Below, piece by piece: positions 53,210 through 62,796 of a stretch of DNA of 64,000 nucleotides. Each line of letters starts with the position of its first letter. Position 1 is the stretch's first letter. The notes beneath the pieces are model-generated. The model searched no databases. It was not told where the DNA came from and was given only the letters and a program-made list of their open reading frames with translations. A program made the translations under genes and the position numbers. The DNA is from Nitrobacter sp963807355 (GTDB lineage: Bacteria > Pseudomonadota > Alphaproteobacteria > Rhizobiales > Xanthobacteraceae), in the NCBI GenBank assembly GCA_963807355.1, contig CAWEBX010000029.1, positions 124,001 to 188,000 on the forward strand, read 5' to 3'.

Positions 53210-55267
53210 ATGGCCAAATCACTGAAATCGAACGTTAATAAGAAGAAGTCTGACGATCTTTTCGCGGCTTCGAACGTCAAGGGCCGCGCCCCCGTCCGAG
53301 CTTCAACACCCGTATCGGGAGCTGAGGCCGGCTACACCGCCGCTGACATCGAGGTGCTGGAGGGGCTTGAGCCGGTCCGCCGCCGTCCCGGCATGTACAT
53401 CGGCGGGACTGACGAGAAAGCACTGCACCATCTGTTCGCGGAGGTGATCGACAACGCCATGGACGAAGCGCTGGCCGGCCACGCGACCTTTATCGTTGTC
53501 GAACTGACCGCCGACGGCTTCCTTACCGTCACCGACAACGGGCGCGGCATCCCGATCGACCCGCACCCCAAGTTCCCAAAGAAGTCTGCACTCGAAGTCA
53601 TCATGTGCACGCTGCATTCGGGCGGCAAGTTCGACTCCAAGGTTTATGAGACCTCCGGCGGCCTACACGGTGTCGGCGTCTCCGTGGTCAACGCCCTCTC
53701 CTCGCTCCTTGAGGTGGAAGTGGCGCGCAGCCAGAACCTCCACAAGATGACGTTCGAGCGCGGCCACCCCAAGGGCAAGCTCGAAGACCTTGGCAGGATA
53801 GCCAACCGTCGCGGCACCACCATCCGCTTCAAGCCGGACACCGAAATTTTTGGTGCAAAGGCCGCGTTCAAGCCCCAGCGCCTGTTCAAGATGACGCGCT
53901 CGAAGGCGTATCTGTTCGGCGGCGTTGAAATCCGCTGGCGTTGCGCGCCGGAGCTGCTCAAGGGCCTCGATGACGTCCCGGCGGAAGCGACCTTTCACTT
54001 CCCCGGCGGCCTGAAAGACTATCTCGCCGCCGCGATCCACAAGGACACCCTGGTTCATCCCGACATCTTCTCGGGCAAGTCCGGCCGCAACGGCGCGCAC
54101 GGCGCCTGCGAATGGGCGGTGGCGTGGACCGCGGACGCCGACGGCTTCCTGTCCTCCTACTGCAACACGGTGCCGACACCTGACGGCGGCACCCACGAGT
54201 TCGGTTTACGCAGCGCGCTGCTGCGAGGACTGAAGGATCATGCCGAACGTGTCGGCCTCGGCAAGCGCGCAGCGCCAATCACGTCTGAAGATGTGATGGT
54301 CGGGGCGGCTGTGATGCTGAGCGTGTTTGTGCGTGAACCGGAGTTTCAGGGCCAGACCAAGGACCGCCTCGCCACGGCCGAAGCCTCGCGGATCGTCGAG
54401 CAGGCGATCAAGGATCCGTTCGATCATTGGTTGTCCGGCAATCCGGTGCAGGCCAACAAGCTGCTCGATTTTGTGATCGAGCGTGCGGACGAACGGTTGC
54501 GCCGCCGTGCCGAGAAGGAAACCTCGCGCAAGAGCGCAGTGAAGAAGCTGCGCCTGCCCGGCAAGCTTGCCGACTGTACCAACACCGCGACCGAAGGTTC
54601 GGAACTGTTCATCGTCGAAGGCGACTCAGCCGGTGGCAGCGCGAAGCAGGCGCGCGACCGCAAGACGCAAGCCGTGCTGCCCTTGCGTGGGAAAATCCTG
54701 AACGTCGCGTCTGCAACGCGTGACAAGGTCGTCGCCAACGCTCAGTTGGCTGACTTAATCCAGGCGCTGGGCTGCGGCACGGGAACCAATTATCGCGAGG
54801 AGGACCTGCGCTATTCGCGAGTCATCATCATGACCGACGCCGACGTCGATGGAGCCCACATCGCTTCGCTGCTTATCACGTTCTTCTACAGGCAGATGCC
54901 GCACCTGATCGACGAGGGTCACCTTTACCTCGCGGTGCCGCCGCTCTATCGCCTGACCCACGGCAGCAAGACGGTCTACGCCCGCGACGACGCCCACAAG
55001 GATGCGCTGCTCAAGAGCGAGTTCAACGCCAACGCCAAGGTCGATGTCGGCCGCTTCAAAGGGCTCGGCGAGATGATGCCGGCGCAGCTCAAGGAAACCA
55101 CCATGGACCCGGCGAAGCGCGCGATGTTGCGCGTGGTGCTGCTGGCGGACGATCGCGAGGATACGGCGGATTCGGTCGAGCGTTTGATGGGCACCAAGGC
55201 GGAGGCGCGCTTCGCTTTCATCTCCGACAAGGCGGAATTCGCCAGCGAGGATATGCTGGATGTTTAA
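53210..55267 (+). CDS. parE: DNA topoisomerase IV subunit B
   Basis: 685 residues. GHKL ATPase: EVIDNAMDEALAGHATFIVV, TVTDNGRGIPIDPHPKF and GGLHGVGVSVVNALS. TOPRIM domain: EGDSAGGSAKQARDRKTQAV and IIMTDADVDGAHIASLLITF. It works with ParC to separate daughter chromosomes. Length is typical for ParE and shorter than GyrB of this group; the lack of the GyrB insert supports ParE. ATG at 53210 gives a Lys-rich start. Confidence 0.96.
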   Translation: MAKSLKSNVNKKKSDDLFAASNVKGRAPVRASTPVSGAEAGYTAADIEVLEGLEPVRRRPGMYIGGTDEKALHHLFAEVIDNAMDEALAGHATFIVVELTADGFLTVTDNGRGIPIDPHPKFPKKSALEVIMCTLHSGGKFDSKVYETSGGLHGVGVSVVNALSSLLEVEVARSQNLHKMTFERGHPKGKLEDLGRIANRRGTTIRFKPDTEIFGAKAAFKPQRLFKMTRSKAYLFGGVEIRWRCAPELLKGLDDVPAEATFHFPGGLKDYLAAAIHKDTLVHPDIFSGKSGRNGAHGACEWAVAWTADADGFLSSYCNTVPTPDGGTHEFGLRSALLRGLKDHAERVGLGKRAAPITSEDVMVGAAVMLSVFVREPEFQGQTKDRLATAEASRIVEQAIKDPFDHWLSGNPVQANKLLDFVIERADERLRRRAEKETSRKSAVKKLRLPGKLADCTNTATEGSELFIVEGDSAGGSAKQARDRKTQAVLPLRGKILNVASATRDKVVANAQLADLIQALGCGTGTNYREEDLRYSRVIIMTDADVDGAHIASLLITFFYRQMPHLIDEGHLYLAVPPLYRLTHGSKTVYARDDAHKDALLKSEFNANAKVDVGRFKGLGEMMPAQLKETTMDPAKRAMLRVVLLADDREDTADSVERLMGTKAEARFAFISDKAEFASEDMLDV

Positions 55268-55369
55268 GCGTTATTGCGCCCAAAGAAGGCAACGACAAGT
55301 AGTTGACTAGATTCCAGCAGCAAGTTGCGGTCATATTCACGGAAACCTCAACCGCATGGAGGCTAGGTA

Positions 55370-55718
55370 ATGGGTTCAACCGTGATTTCCGCGATGCGTT
55401 ATCGCGATCCGCATAAAATGATCGACTGGCTGTGCGGATACCTTCGGCACTCTAGGCGACGGCATGATCATGCTGGGGTCGGCACGCGACGACGATTTCG
55501 CCAAGGTTCAGAAGCCGGCGGTAGCCAACCATCTGGTAACTCAGAGCGCCTACATCGTGGTGCCGGATGCCGACGCCGTCTATGCCAGGGCCAAGGCCAA
55601 CGGCGCCATCATCGTTCTCGAGATTTCCGACAAGGACTATGGAGGGCGCGACTTCACCTGCCGCGATCCTGGGGGCCAAGTCTGGAGCATTGGCACTTAT
55701 AATCCGTGGGTTAATTGA
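55370..55718 (+). pseudogene. VOC-family (glyoxalase-like) protein with internal loss
   Basis: From ATG 55370 MGSTVISAMRYRDPHKMIDW starts a normal VOC protein, but after WLC the frame is lost. The second frame resumes at about 55450 as DGMIMLGSARDDDFAKVQKP and continues AYIVVPDADAVYARAKANGA to RDPGGQVWSIGTYNPW. About 20 codons of the first module and the phase are missing. ATG 55464 could start a truncated protein. Confidence 0.8.
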
Positions 55719-55808
55719 CGGCCGGAGATCGGGCTCGATCCTCTTGTGAGGTCGGAAGCCATACGCAGTGCCGCTATGACAGTTGGCGGAGTCCTTCGAG
55801 TTGAGAAA

Positions 55809-57297
55809 TCAGCGACGGAAACTTTTGATCTCCGATGCGCTACCGTCGCGATAGGTCAATTCAACCGATATGGTTTTCGTTGCAGGCGGCAGCTTCAAAT
55901 ATGGCGTGGCGTCATGCGGAATTGCGATGGGATCAAGCGGATCGCAGGGCGGCATCTTGAGCGCTCGATCCGGCACCGACGAGTCGATTCCGATCCTCAC
56001 CTCGCGGATCGCGCAGCGATATGACATCAGGTGGGTGTAATAGACGAGTAGCCCATTAAACTGACGAAACGACAACCAGCTCGTGGCAGTCATGTCGAGG
56101 ATTTTCCGCTGATCGCGGACCAGTGCGGCGTCCGGATCGAACCGGATCGGAAATGGTCCCTGCACTTCGCCGTTGGCATCGACATAGCGCAATTGTCGCG
56201 GCCGGCGCGTCGGCGGCAAGCTCGATCGCGGGATTTGGCATGCGCTTTCGGGTTCGTGGATCGAGCGTATCGAGAAAGCCGGTTTCCTTGAACTCGCCGC
56301 TGTCACCCATGCGCCAGGAAATCCCGAGCGCGGGATCAGCGATCGAGAACACGACGGTCCACCCGCCGTTGTGGCGCGAGAAATTTGCAATCGGCGCGTT
56401 GACCGCTTCGTTGGACGGCCGCTTGAGCGGTGCGACGGGTAGCGCTGCAACCTTCTGGGCAGGCTCGGCGTGCGACGACGGCGGCTCCGCTTTGGCAGGA
56501 CCGTTCAGAAAGACATCGTCGACCATCTGATCGAAATAGACCGGCACTTGCTTGTGCCGCACCGTCTCGGCCATTTCGCTGACGGTGCGGCGGGTGCGCT
56601 GCGCCACCTGCACCATGGTCTCTCCGGGCTGCACCAATTCCTTCGCGAAGATGCGGGTGAATACCGAGTTCGGATTGCTGTCGTTGTCCGACAGGCGATC
56701 GAGCGCCGTCTGACGGGGGCCGGCCGAAAACACCGAGAACACGCCTTCCGGCAGTTCGGTCATCGGTGCGAGTCCTGCGCCGCCGGCAACCGCGCGCGTG
56801 CCCTTGCGCTCGAACGGATTGTTGCGGCAGGCATCGAACACCAAAACCGACGTGCGGGCCTTCCTGTTCTGCAACCTCTCAACGATGCGGTCGGCGAGGA
56901 TCGAAGCGTCACGGACTAGTTCCTCCTGCCCTTCGGTGGCGGCCGGAACATCGGTCGGTAGCAGATAATTCTGGCCGGCGATTTCGAAGCCGTGACCGGC
57001 GTAGAAGAAGAACGCGGTGTCGCCGGCCTCGATCTGCTGATCGAACGCCAGCAGCGTCTGGCTGAATGCCTGACGGGTCTGGTTTTCCGCCACCATCACG
57101 CTGAAGCCGAGTTGCCTCAACGCGTCACCCATGGTTCGGTCATCGTTGACGGCCTTCTGAAGTTTCGAAACGTTCCTGTAGTCGTTGTTGCCGATCACGA
57201 GTGCGATACGCTTTGCGGCCAGCGCAGGGCTTGCGAGCATCAGGAACGCGGATGCAATGCCCAACAGCCCCGCGTGTTCGACCGAAATGCCCCTCAT
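55809..57297 (-). pseudogene. Caspase-like protease (metacaspase), frameshifted near the end
   Basis: Signal peptide to about residue 28, then a C14 domain: KRIALVIGNNDYRNVSKLQK, AFFFYAGHGFEI with catalytic His102 and VLVFDACRNNPF with Cys157. The protease domain is complete. Near 56195 the frame changes: the original reads on to 56056 as nonsense, whereas the next frame gives QLRYVDANGEVQGPFPIRFD and continues to the stop at 55809, a C-terminal domain. The enzyme may still be active with an altered tail. Confidence 0.8.
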
Positions 57298-57664
57298 TCC
57301 AACTTTCCCATATCCCGTGTTTCAGCGATCACCGCGCGCAAATTGGATTATGCCATAGTCGGCCAAATATCGACCGCGGTTCATCCCGGTTGCCGGCTGC
57401 TTTGCCGACCGGAAAAACTCCACCCGCCGAAAATCTCCGCCCGAATTAGGCAAAAACATTAAGGTTTTTCGGCATCTCGCCATTTCCGCATTGACTTTGG
57501 CTGGTTCGCCCCTATGTTCCGGCCAACGCGGCCCGGACCCGAACACGATTTCCCGGTGAGCCGCCCGTCAGCGTAAGTCAGAGCCCCCTTCGCTTTTAAG
57601 AGCACGCCGTTAAGGGGTTGAGCGCGACAGCCTTTTACCTTCGATTCCGAACGGCGGTTTCGGC
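57298..57664. other. Intergenic, no supported gene
   Basis: Frames on the minus strand here overlap the 5' region of the rhlE gene and have no coding character. I see nothing recognisable before the hairpins at 57665. Confidence 0.45.
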
Positions 57665-57737
57665 GAGCGTCCTGAATACGAAGTTCGCCCTGCATGGACG
57701 CGGGTGACGAGCGAGCTTCGTATTCGAGAGGACGCTC
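57665..57737. repeat. Long imperfect hairpin element
   Basis: GAGCGTCCT-GAATACGAAG (57665-57683) pairs with CTTCGTATTC-gag-AGGACGCTC (57716-57737), 19 paired bases with a 3-base bulge. It is the first of two hairpins before rhlE. Confidence 0.7.
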
Positions 57738-57751
57738 GAAAACGAAGTACG

Positions 57752-57827
57752 CTAGTGCGGTTTGGTTCAGAAGTTCTCTTGATGAATTTGCCGCACTTCT
57801 GAAGAGAACTTCTGAACACCGCACTAG
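57752..57827. repeat. Second long hairpin element before rhlE
   Basis: CTAGTGCGG...TTCAGAAGTTCTCTT (57752-57780) pairs with AAGAGAACTTCTGAA...GCACTAG (57803-57827). The arms pair over about 24 bases with a small internal loop. The inner part overlaps the 5' untranslated region and ends eight bases before the rhlE start, so it may be a MITE-like repeat or an RNA structure that controls translation. Confidence 0.75.
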
Positions 57828-57834
57828 AGGCTCA

Positions 57835-59286
57835 ATGTCTTTTTCCCATCTCGGTTTGTCCGACAAGGTGCTCGCCGCTGTTGCGGCCGCAGGTTACACC
57901 TCCCCTACCCCCATTCAGGACCAGGCTATACCCCACGTGCTGGCGCGTCGCGATGTCCTTGGCATCGCTCAGACCGGCACCGGCAAGACCGCCGCCTTCG
58001 TCCTGCCCATGCTTACATTGCTGGAGAAGGGCCGTGCCCGGGCGCGGATGCCCCGCACGCTGATCCTCGAGCCGACACGCGAACTCGCCGCTCAGGTGAA
58101 GGAGCAGTTCGACAAGTATGGCGCCGGCCAGAAACTCAACGTGGCGCTCCTGATCGGCGGCGTTTCCTTCGGCGATCAGGATTTGAAGCTGACTCGCGGC
58201 GTCGATGTGCTGATCGCAACTCCGGGCCGCCTTCTCGATCACACCGAACGTGGCGGCCTGCTGCTCACGGGCGTCGAACTATTGGTGATCGATGAAGCCG
58301 ACCGGATGCTGGATATGGGTTTCATTCCCGACATCGAGCGCATCTGCAAGCTGGTGCCGTTCACGCGGCAGACCCTCTTCTTCACGGCGACGATGCCGAA
58401 CGAGATCCGTCGCGTCACGGATGCCTTTCTGCATAATCCCGAAAAGATCGAGGTCTCCAGGCCCGCAACCACGGCGGCGACCGTGACGCAATCGCAGGTC
58501 AGTTGCAGCCGCGAACCGCACGAGAAGCGTGAGCTGCTGCGTCACCTGCTGCGCGAAGCCAGGGAGCTCAAGAACGCAATCATCTTTTGCAACCGCAAGC
58601 GCGACGTCGCCATTGTTTATAAATCGCTTCAGAAGCATGGCTTCAGCGTCGGCGCCCTTCACGGCGATATGGATCAGTCGGCGCGGACCGCTTCACTCGA
58701 TCAATTCCGCAAGGGGGAACTGCCGCTGCTTGTCGCCTCTGACGTAGCTGCCCGCGGTCTCGACATTCCCGAAGTCAGCCACGTCCTCAACTTCGATGTC
58801 CCCCACCATCCCGACGATTACGTCCATCGCATCGGCCGCACCGGCCGCGCCGGTCGCGCCGGCACCGCAATCACGATCGTCTGTCCCGCGGATTTCAAAT
58901 CACTCGCAGCCATCGAGAAGCTGACCGGTCAGGCTATACCCAAGGCAGACCTTCCCGGCTACGGTGCTGGCGCGAACGAAGCAGTCGCGGAAGCCGGTGC
59001 CAGCGAAGCGGCTGCAGGAAAGCCTTCTCGATCCCGCCAGGCACACGACAAGGGCGGCGAGAGTCATGCACGCGGCGGAAAGCGCGAAGCCCGCAAACCG
59101 CGCCGTTCCAGTGGGGATCGCCAGAGGCACGAGGCCCCTGCTGCGCCGGCCGCAGCATCCCTAGCCGCGCCGTCGCCGCCTTCAATCGGACGCACACCCG
59201 CACCACGCCGGGAAGCGATCTCCGAGCCGGGAGACCACTCACACCTGCCGGCGTTTTTGCTCCGCCCGATCCGCGCCCGCGGCTGA
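57835..59286 (+). CDS. rhlE: DEAD-box RNA helicase (RhlE type)
   Basis: 483 residues from ATG 57835. Q motif SFSHLGLSDKVLAAVAAAGY..PTPIQ, motif I AQTGTGKTAAF, Ia PTRELAAQ, II DEADRMLDMGF, III TATMP, V DVAARGLDIP and VI HRIGRTGRAGR are all present. The C-terminal ~110 residues are Ala/Arg/Ser/Pro-rich and disordered, as usual for RNA tethering. It unwinds short RNA duplexes in ribosome assembly or decay. The reading frame is open upstream through the hairpins but begins at 57835. Confidence 0.95.
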   Translation: MSFSHLGLSDKVLAAVAAAGYTSPTPIQDQAIPHVLARRDVLGIAQTGTGKTAAFVLPMLTLLEKGRARARMPRTLILEPTRELAAQVKEQFDKYGAGQKLNVALLIGGVSFGDQDLKLTRGVDVLIATPGRLLDHTERGGLLLTGVELLVIDEADRMLDMGFIPDIERICKLVPFTRQTLFFTATMPNEIRRVTDAFLHNPEKIEVSRPATTAATVTQSQVSCSREPHEKRELLRHLLREARELKNAIIFCNRKRDVAIVYKSLQKHGFSVGALHGDMDQSARTASLDQFRKGELPLLVASDVAARGLDIPEVSHVLNFDVPHHPDDYVHRIGRTGRAGRAGTAITIVCPADFKSLAAIEKLTGQAIPKADLPGYGAGANEAVAEAGASEAAAGKPSRSRQAHDKGGESHARGGKREARKPRRSSGDRQRHEAPAAPAAASLAAPSPPSIGRTPAPRREAISEPGDHSHLPAFLLRPIRARG

Positions 59287-59441
59287 GCTTTTCGGCCGGT
59301 GCGGTTCTTCACCGGCCGGCTGCTGAAAACACCGTTTACCGCGCGTAAACCCCCTGCTGCTAAGTTCAACCAATATTCTACGTTTATATTTTTTGCCGTT
59401 TTGAGACGACGATTGCACAAATCGTCGGCGGGGCCGCATCA

Positions 59442-60551
59442 GTGGTTGAGCTTGACGAACATGAACGCACCATGGCGTTCGCCGAGGTGGCGCTCGGCCA
59501 GATCCGATCGTTGCGGCAGGCCGCGGTCCCACGCAACTATGAAATTTGGTACGTCTACGCTGCCGGATATAATCGCTCCCTCAGCAGGATCATTAACGAG
59601 ACGCTGACGCGCAACGGCACGCTGAGCGACGCCGACCTCGAACAGATCTACGAAACCTATCTTTCTCCGATCAAGACTACCGAACGCATCGATAAGCTCG
59701 GTGCGCGAGTCATCAATGAGATCGACGACGTGATGGCCCTCATCGCCGATGTGCTCGGCATGACGGCCGGTTTCCATGATAGTCTGAAGAGCGCCGCCGA
59801 GAAACTCGGCGCTGCCGGTAGCCGCGAGCAGGTCAGAGCGGTCATCGAGGCGCTGATGAAGTCAAACCGCGAGATGCAGGAAACCAACAAGGCGCTGGAG
59901 GATCGGCTGGATCTCTCGAAGGTCGAGATCAGCAACCTTCAGCATAGTCTTGAGGCCATCAGAGCCGAGAGCATGACAGATCCGCTTACCGGTCTCGGCA
60001 ACCGCAAGTATTTCGATCGAGCCGTGGCGGATGCCGTGGCGCGGGCGACTAATGAAGACAAGCCGCTGTCACTCCTGATGTTCGACATCGACCACTTCAA
60101 GTTGTTCAACGACAACTTTGGACACCTGACCGGTGACTAGGTCCTGCGGTTGGTCGCAATGTCATTGAAGCAGACCATCAAGGGCCAGGACATCACCGCG
60201 CGTTACGGCGGTGAAGAATTTGCGGTTGTGCTGCCAAGCACCGCGCTGAAACAGGCGTTGGCGGTTGCGGACCATATTCGCCGCGCCGTGATGGCCAAGG
60301 AATTGAAGAAAAAATCGACTGGTGAGATCCTGGGTCGCGTCACGGTCTCTATCGGTGTCTCGATGCTTCGCCGCGGCGACACCCCGGATTTACTGATTGA
60401 ACGCGCCGATGCCTGTTTGTATGCCGCCAAGCGCAACGGCCGCAACCGTGCCGTTTGCGAGACTGATCCAGAATATTTCGCTGGCACCGAAATCGCGTGT
60501 CCCGACGCCTCTTCGCTCGCCAAAAACACTGACCGCGATTGTTCGTTGTAA
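59442..60551 (+). pseudogene. Diguanylate cyclase with one in-frame amber codon
   Basis: An N-terminal helical region (to ~residue 165) is followed by a GGDEF domain: DPLTGLGNRKYFDRAVADAV, FDIDHFKLFNDNFGHLTGD, then TAG at 60138-60140, then VLRLVAMSLKQTIKGQDITA and RYGGEEFAVVLP. The stop is where GDQVL is usual, so a CAG to TAG change is likely. GGEEF is a functional active-site signature. Unless suppressed, no cyclic di-GMP is made. Start GTG 59442, or ATG 59472. Confidence 0.88.
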
Positions 60552-60567
60552 CCCGCTTAAGTATCGA

Positions 60568-60972
60568 CTAGCCGTCGATTTTGGCGGGCGCGAGCTGCAC
60601 GGACTCACCGCACCCGCAGGCTGAAACCTGGTTCGGGTTGTTGAAGACGAACTGGGCTTGCATCTTTTCAGCCTTGTAGTCCATCTCGGTGCCGAGCAGG
60701 TACAGCACGGCCTTGGGATCGACAAGAATCTTGACGCCCTTGTCCTCAACCACTTCGTCCGTCGGCTTGATATCGTGGGCGTACTCCACGGTGTAGGATT
60801 GACCGGCGCAGCCACCGTTCTTGATACCGACCCGAAGGCCGACGATTTCCGAATCGGCTCGCGCCGCGAGTTCCTTGACCCGATCCGCGGCGGCGTCAGT
60901 CAACCGCATGACCTGTGGACGAGGCCGGGGTTTCGGCTTGGCTGCTGGTGTGCTTGGCGTCATGTCTGTCAT
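60568..60972 (-). CDS. sufA: Iron-sulfur cluster assembly protein SufA
   Basis: 134 residues from ATG 60972. A-type carrier (HesB/IscA): VMRLTDAAADRVKELAAR, VGIKNGGCAGQSYTVEYAHD and the C-terminal SACGCGESVQL; the Cys in GGCAG and CGC bind the cluster. It delivers clusters built on the SufBCD scaffold to client enzymes. A proline-rich N-terminal extension is typical of this group. Last gene of the suf run, 60 bases after the DUF59 gene. Confidence 0.94.
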   Translation of the reverse strand: MTDMTPSTPAAKPKPRPRPQVMRLTDAAADRVKELAARADSEIVGLRVGIKNGGCAGQSYTVEYAHDIKPTDEVVEDKGVKILVDPKAVLYLLGTEMDYKAEKMQAQFVFNNPNQVSACGCGESVQLAPAKIDG

Positions 60973-61032
60973 CTGGTCAATCCTGACGGCGATTTCAAGC
61001 CCGATCATAGCATCGGGACGGGCGTAAGATAG

Positions 61033-61413
61033 TCACCACATATTCAGGACGAGGCGAGCCTCGTCGGTCATCCGATCGGGCATCCACACAGGTTCCCAGA
61101 CGATGCTGACATTGACCACCCCAACGCCGGGAACGCTTGCGACGGCGTTTTCAACCATGGTCGGCAGTTCGGCCGCCGACGGACAGCTCGGCGACGTCAG
61201 CGTCATCTCGACGTCGACAGCGCGATCGTCCTTGATGTCGACTTTGTAGATCAGGCCGAGTTCATAAATATCGGCCGGAATTTCCGGGTCGAACACGGTT
61301 TTCAGCGCGGCCACAATCCCCGTGCCCATACGCTCGGTTTCTTCCGGCGCCAGCGCTGAGCTGGTCTGCATGTGGCAGGTCTTGTTTACAACCATTTCGG
61401 CTACGTCGCTCAT
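61033..61413 (-). CDS. sufT: SufT-like DUF59 protein
   Basis: 126 residues. MGTGIVAALKTVFDPEIPAD followed by IYELGLIYKVDIKDDRAVDV, MTLTSPSCPSAAELP and WEPVWMPDRMTDEARLVLNM is the MIP18/PaaD-like domain. SPSCPSA has the conserved Cys. In suf operons this protein aids iron-sulfur maturation. The start overlaps the sufS stop as ATGA, so the two are translated together. Confidence 0.92.
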   Translation of the reverse strand: MSDVAEMVVNKTCHMQTSSALAPEETERMGTGIVAALKTVFDPEIPADIYELGLIYKVDIKDDRAVDVEMTLTSPSCPSAAELPTMVENAVASVPGVGVVNVSIVWEPVWMPDRMTDEARLVLNMW

Positions 61414-62654
61414 GAGAACAACTCCCGTGCCTTGATCAGCGCTTGCGCCAGATGATCGACTTCCTCGCGGGTATTATACATACCGAACGAGGCGCGGCAG
61501 GTCGCTGAAACGTTGAACCGCTCTAAAAGCGGCATCACGCAATGCGTCCCGGCGCGAACCGCGATACCGGCGCGATCGATTACGGTCGCAACATCGTGGG
61601 GATGCGCACCCTTCATCTCGAACGAGATCACTGGTCCCTTGTCGCGGGCGGTGCCGATGATGCGCAGCGAGTTGATCTCCCGCAGCCGCTCCTGGGCATA
61701 GGTCAGAAGATCGTGTTCGTGCGCCGCGATGCGCGCCTTCCCGATCGAATTGACGTAATCGATTGCAGCGCCAAGCCCGATCGACTCGACGATCGCGGGC
61801 GTGCCTGCCTCAAACTTGTGCGGCGGATCGCCGTAGGTGACCCAATCCTGCGCGACCTCACGGATCATCTCGCCGCCGCCATTGTACGGACGCATGGAGA
61901 CGAGATGATCATGCTTTGCATACAGCGCGCCGATACCGGTCGGACCGTAGAGCTTGTGGCCGGTGAAGACATAGAAGTCGCAATCAATGTCCTGCACGTC
62001 GATGGCAAGATGCACCGCAGCCTGGCTCCCGTCCACCAGAACCGGGATGCCGCGCGCATGAGCCAGCTTCACAACGTCCTTGACCGGAACGAGTGTGCCG
62101 AGCGCGTTCGACATCTGCGTGATAGCCACGAGCTTCGTCCTCGGCGACAGAAGCTTCTCGAATTCCTCAATGAGGAAATTGCCGTCGTCGTCGACGGGTG
62201 CCCACTTGATGACGGCGCCGTGGCGCTCGCGCAAGAAATGCCATGGGACGATGTTCGAATGATGCTCCATGATAGAGAGCACGATCTCGTCGCCCGCCTT
62301 GATGTTCGGCTCGCCCCATGACGATGCCACGAGGTTGATCGCCTCGCTGGCATTACGGGTAAAGATGATTTCCTCGGTCCGTCTTGCGTTCAAAAACTGC
62401 GCGACCCGCGCGCGGCCGCCTTCATAGGCTTCGGTTGCGGCGTTGGCGAGATAATGCAGCCCGCGATGGACGTTGGCATATTCAGTCTTGTAGGCCTCCG
62501 TCATTCGGTCGAGCACGGCGTTTGGCTTCTGCGCCGAGGCGGCGTTGTCGAGATAGACCAGCGGTTTGCCGTAAACCTTCATCGCCAGCGCCGGAAAATC
62601 CTCGCGCACGCGCATGACATCATAGGAACCGTTGGCAACCGCCGGATGCGTCAT
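61410..62654 (-). CDS. sufS: Cysteine desulfurase SufS
   Basis: 414 residues, PLP-dependent group II desulfurase. VYLDNAASAQKP, VLSIMEHHSNIVPWHFL, VDGSQAAVHLAIDVQDIDCD and FYVFTGHKLYGPTGIGALY with the PLP lysine; the persulfide-forming Cys is in SATCRASFGMYNTREEVD. It removes sulfur from L-cysteine and passes it to SufE or SufU, then SufB. Followed by sufT with a four-base overlap. Confidence 0.97.
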   Translation of the reverse strand: MTHPAVANGSYDVMRVREDFPALAMKVYGKPLVYLDNAASAQKPNAVLDRMTEAYKTEYANVHRGLHYLANAATEAYEGGRARVAQFLNARRTEEIIFTRNASEAINLVASSWGEPNIKAGDEIVLSIMEHHSNIVPWHFLRERHGAVIKWAPVDDDGNFLIEEFEKLLSPRTKLVAITQMSNALGTLVPVKDVVKLAHARGIPVLVDGSQAAVHLAIDVQDIDCDFYVFTGHKLYGPTGIGALYAKHDHLVSMRPYNGGGEMIREVAQDWVTYGDPPHKFEAGTPAIVESIGLGAAIDYVNSIGKARIAAHEHDLLTYAQERLREINSLRIIGTARDKGPVISFEMKGAHPHDVATVIDRAGIAVRAGTHCVMPLLERFNVSATCRASFGMYNTREEVDHLAQALIKARELFS

Positions 62655-62796
62655 ATCACTCCACGTCCATATCCATCGTTCCGGAATCGGGCTCTGAACC
62701 GCTCCCGTGTAAAGGAAACGCTTTCGTCATTGCGGGCTTGCGATAACTGGCGCCCACCGGTTTTCGCGGTGCGAAACCATACAAGGTCCCGTCCGT

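Noticed and set aside
57459..57866. Minus-strand frame across the rhlE leader
   Set aside because: Runs through both hairpins and the rhlE start; composition is not protein-like.
59289..59320. Terminator after rhlE
   Set aside because: CGGCCGGTG/CACCGGCCG forms a good hairpin, but there is no T-run on either strand.
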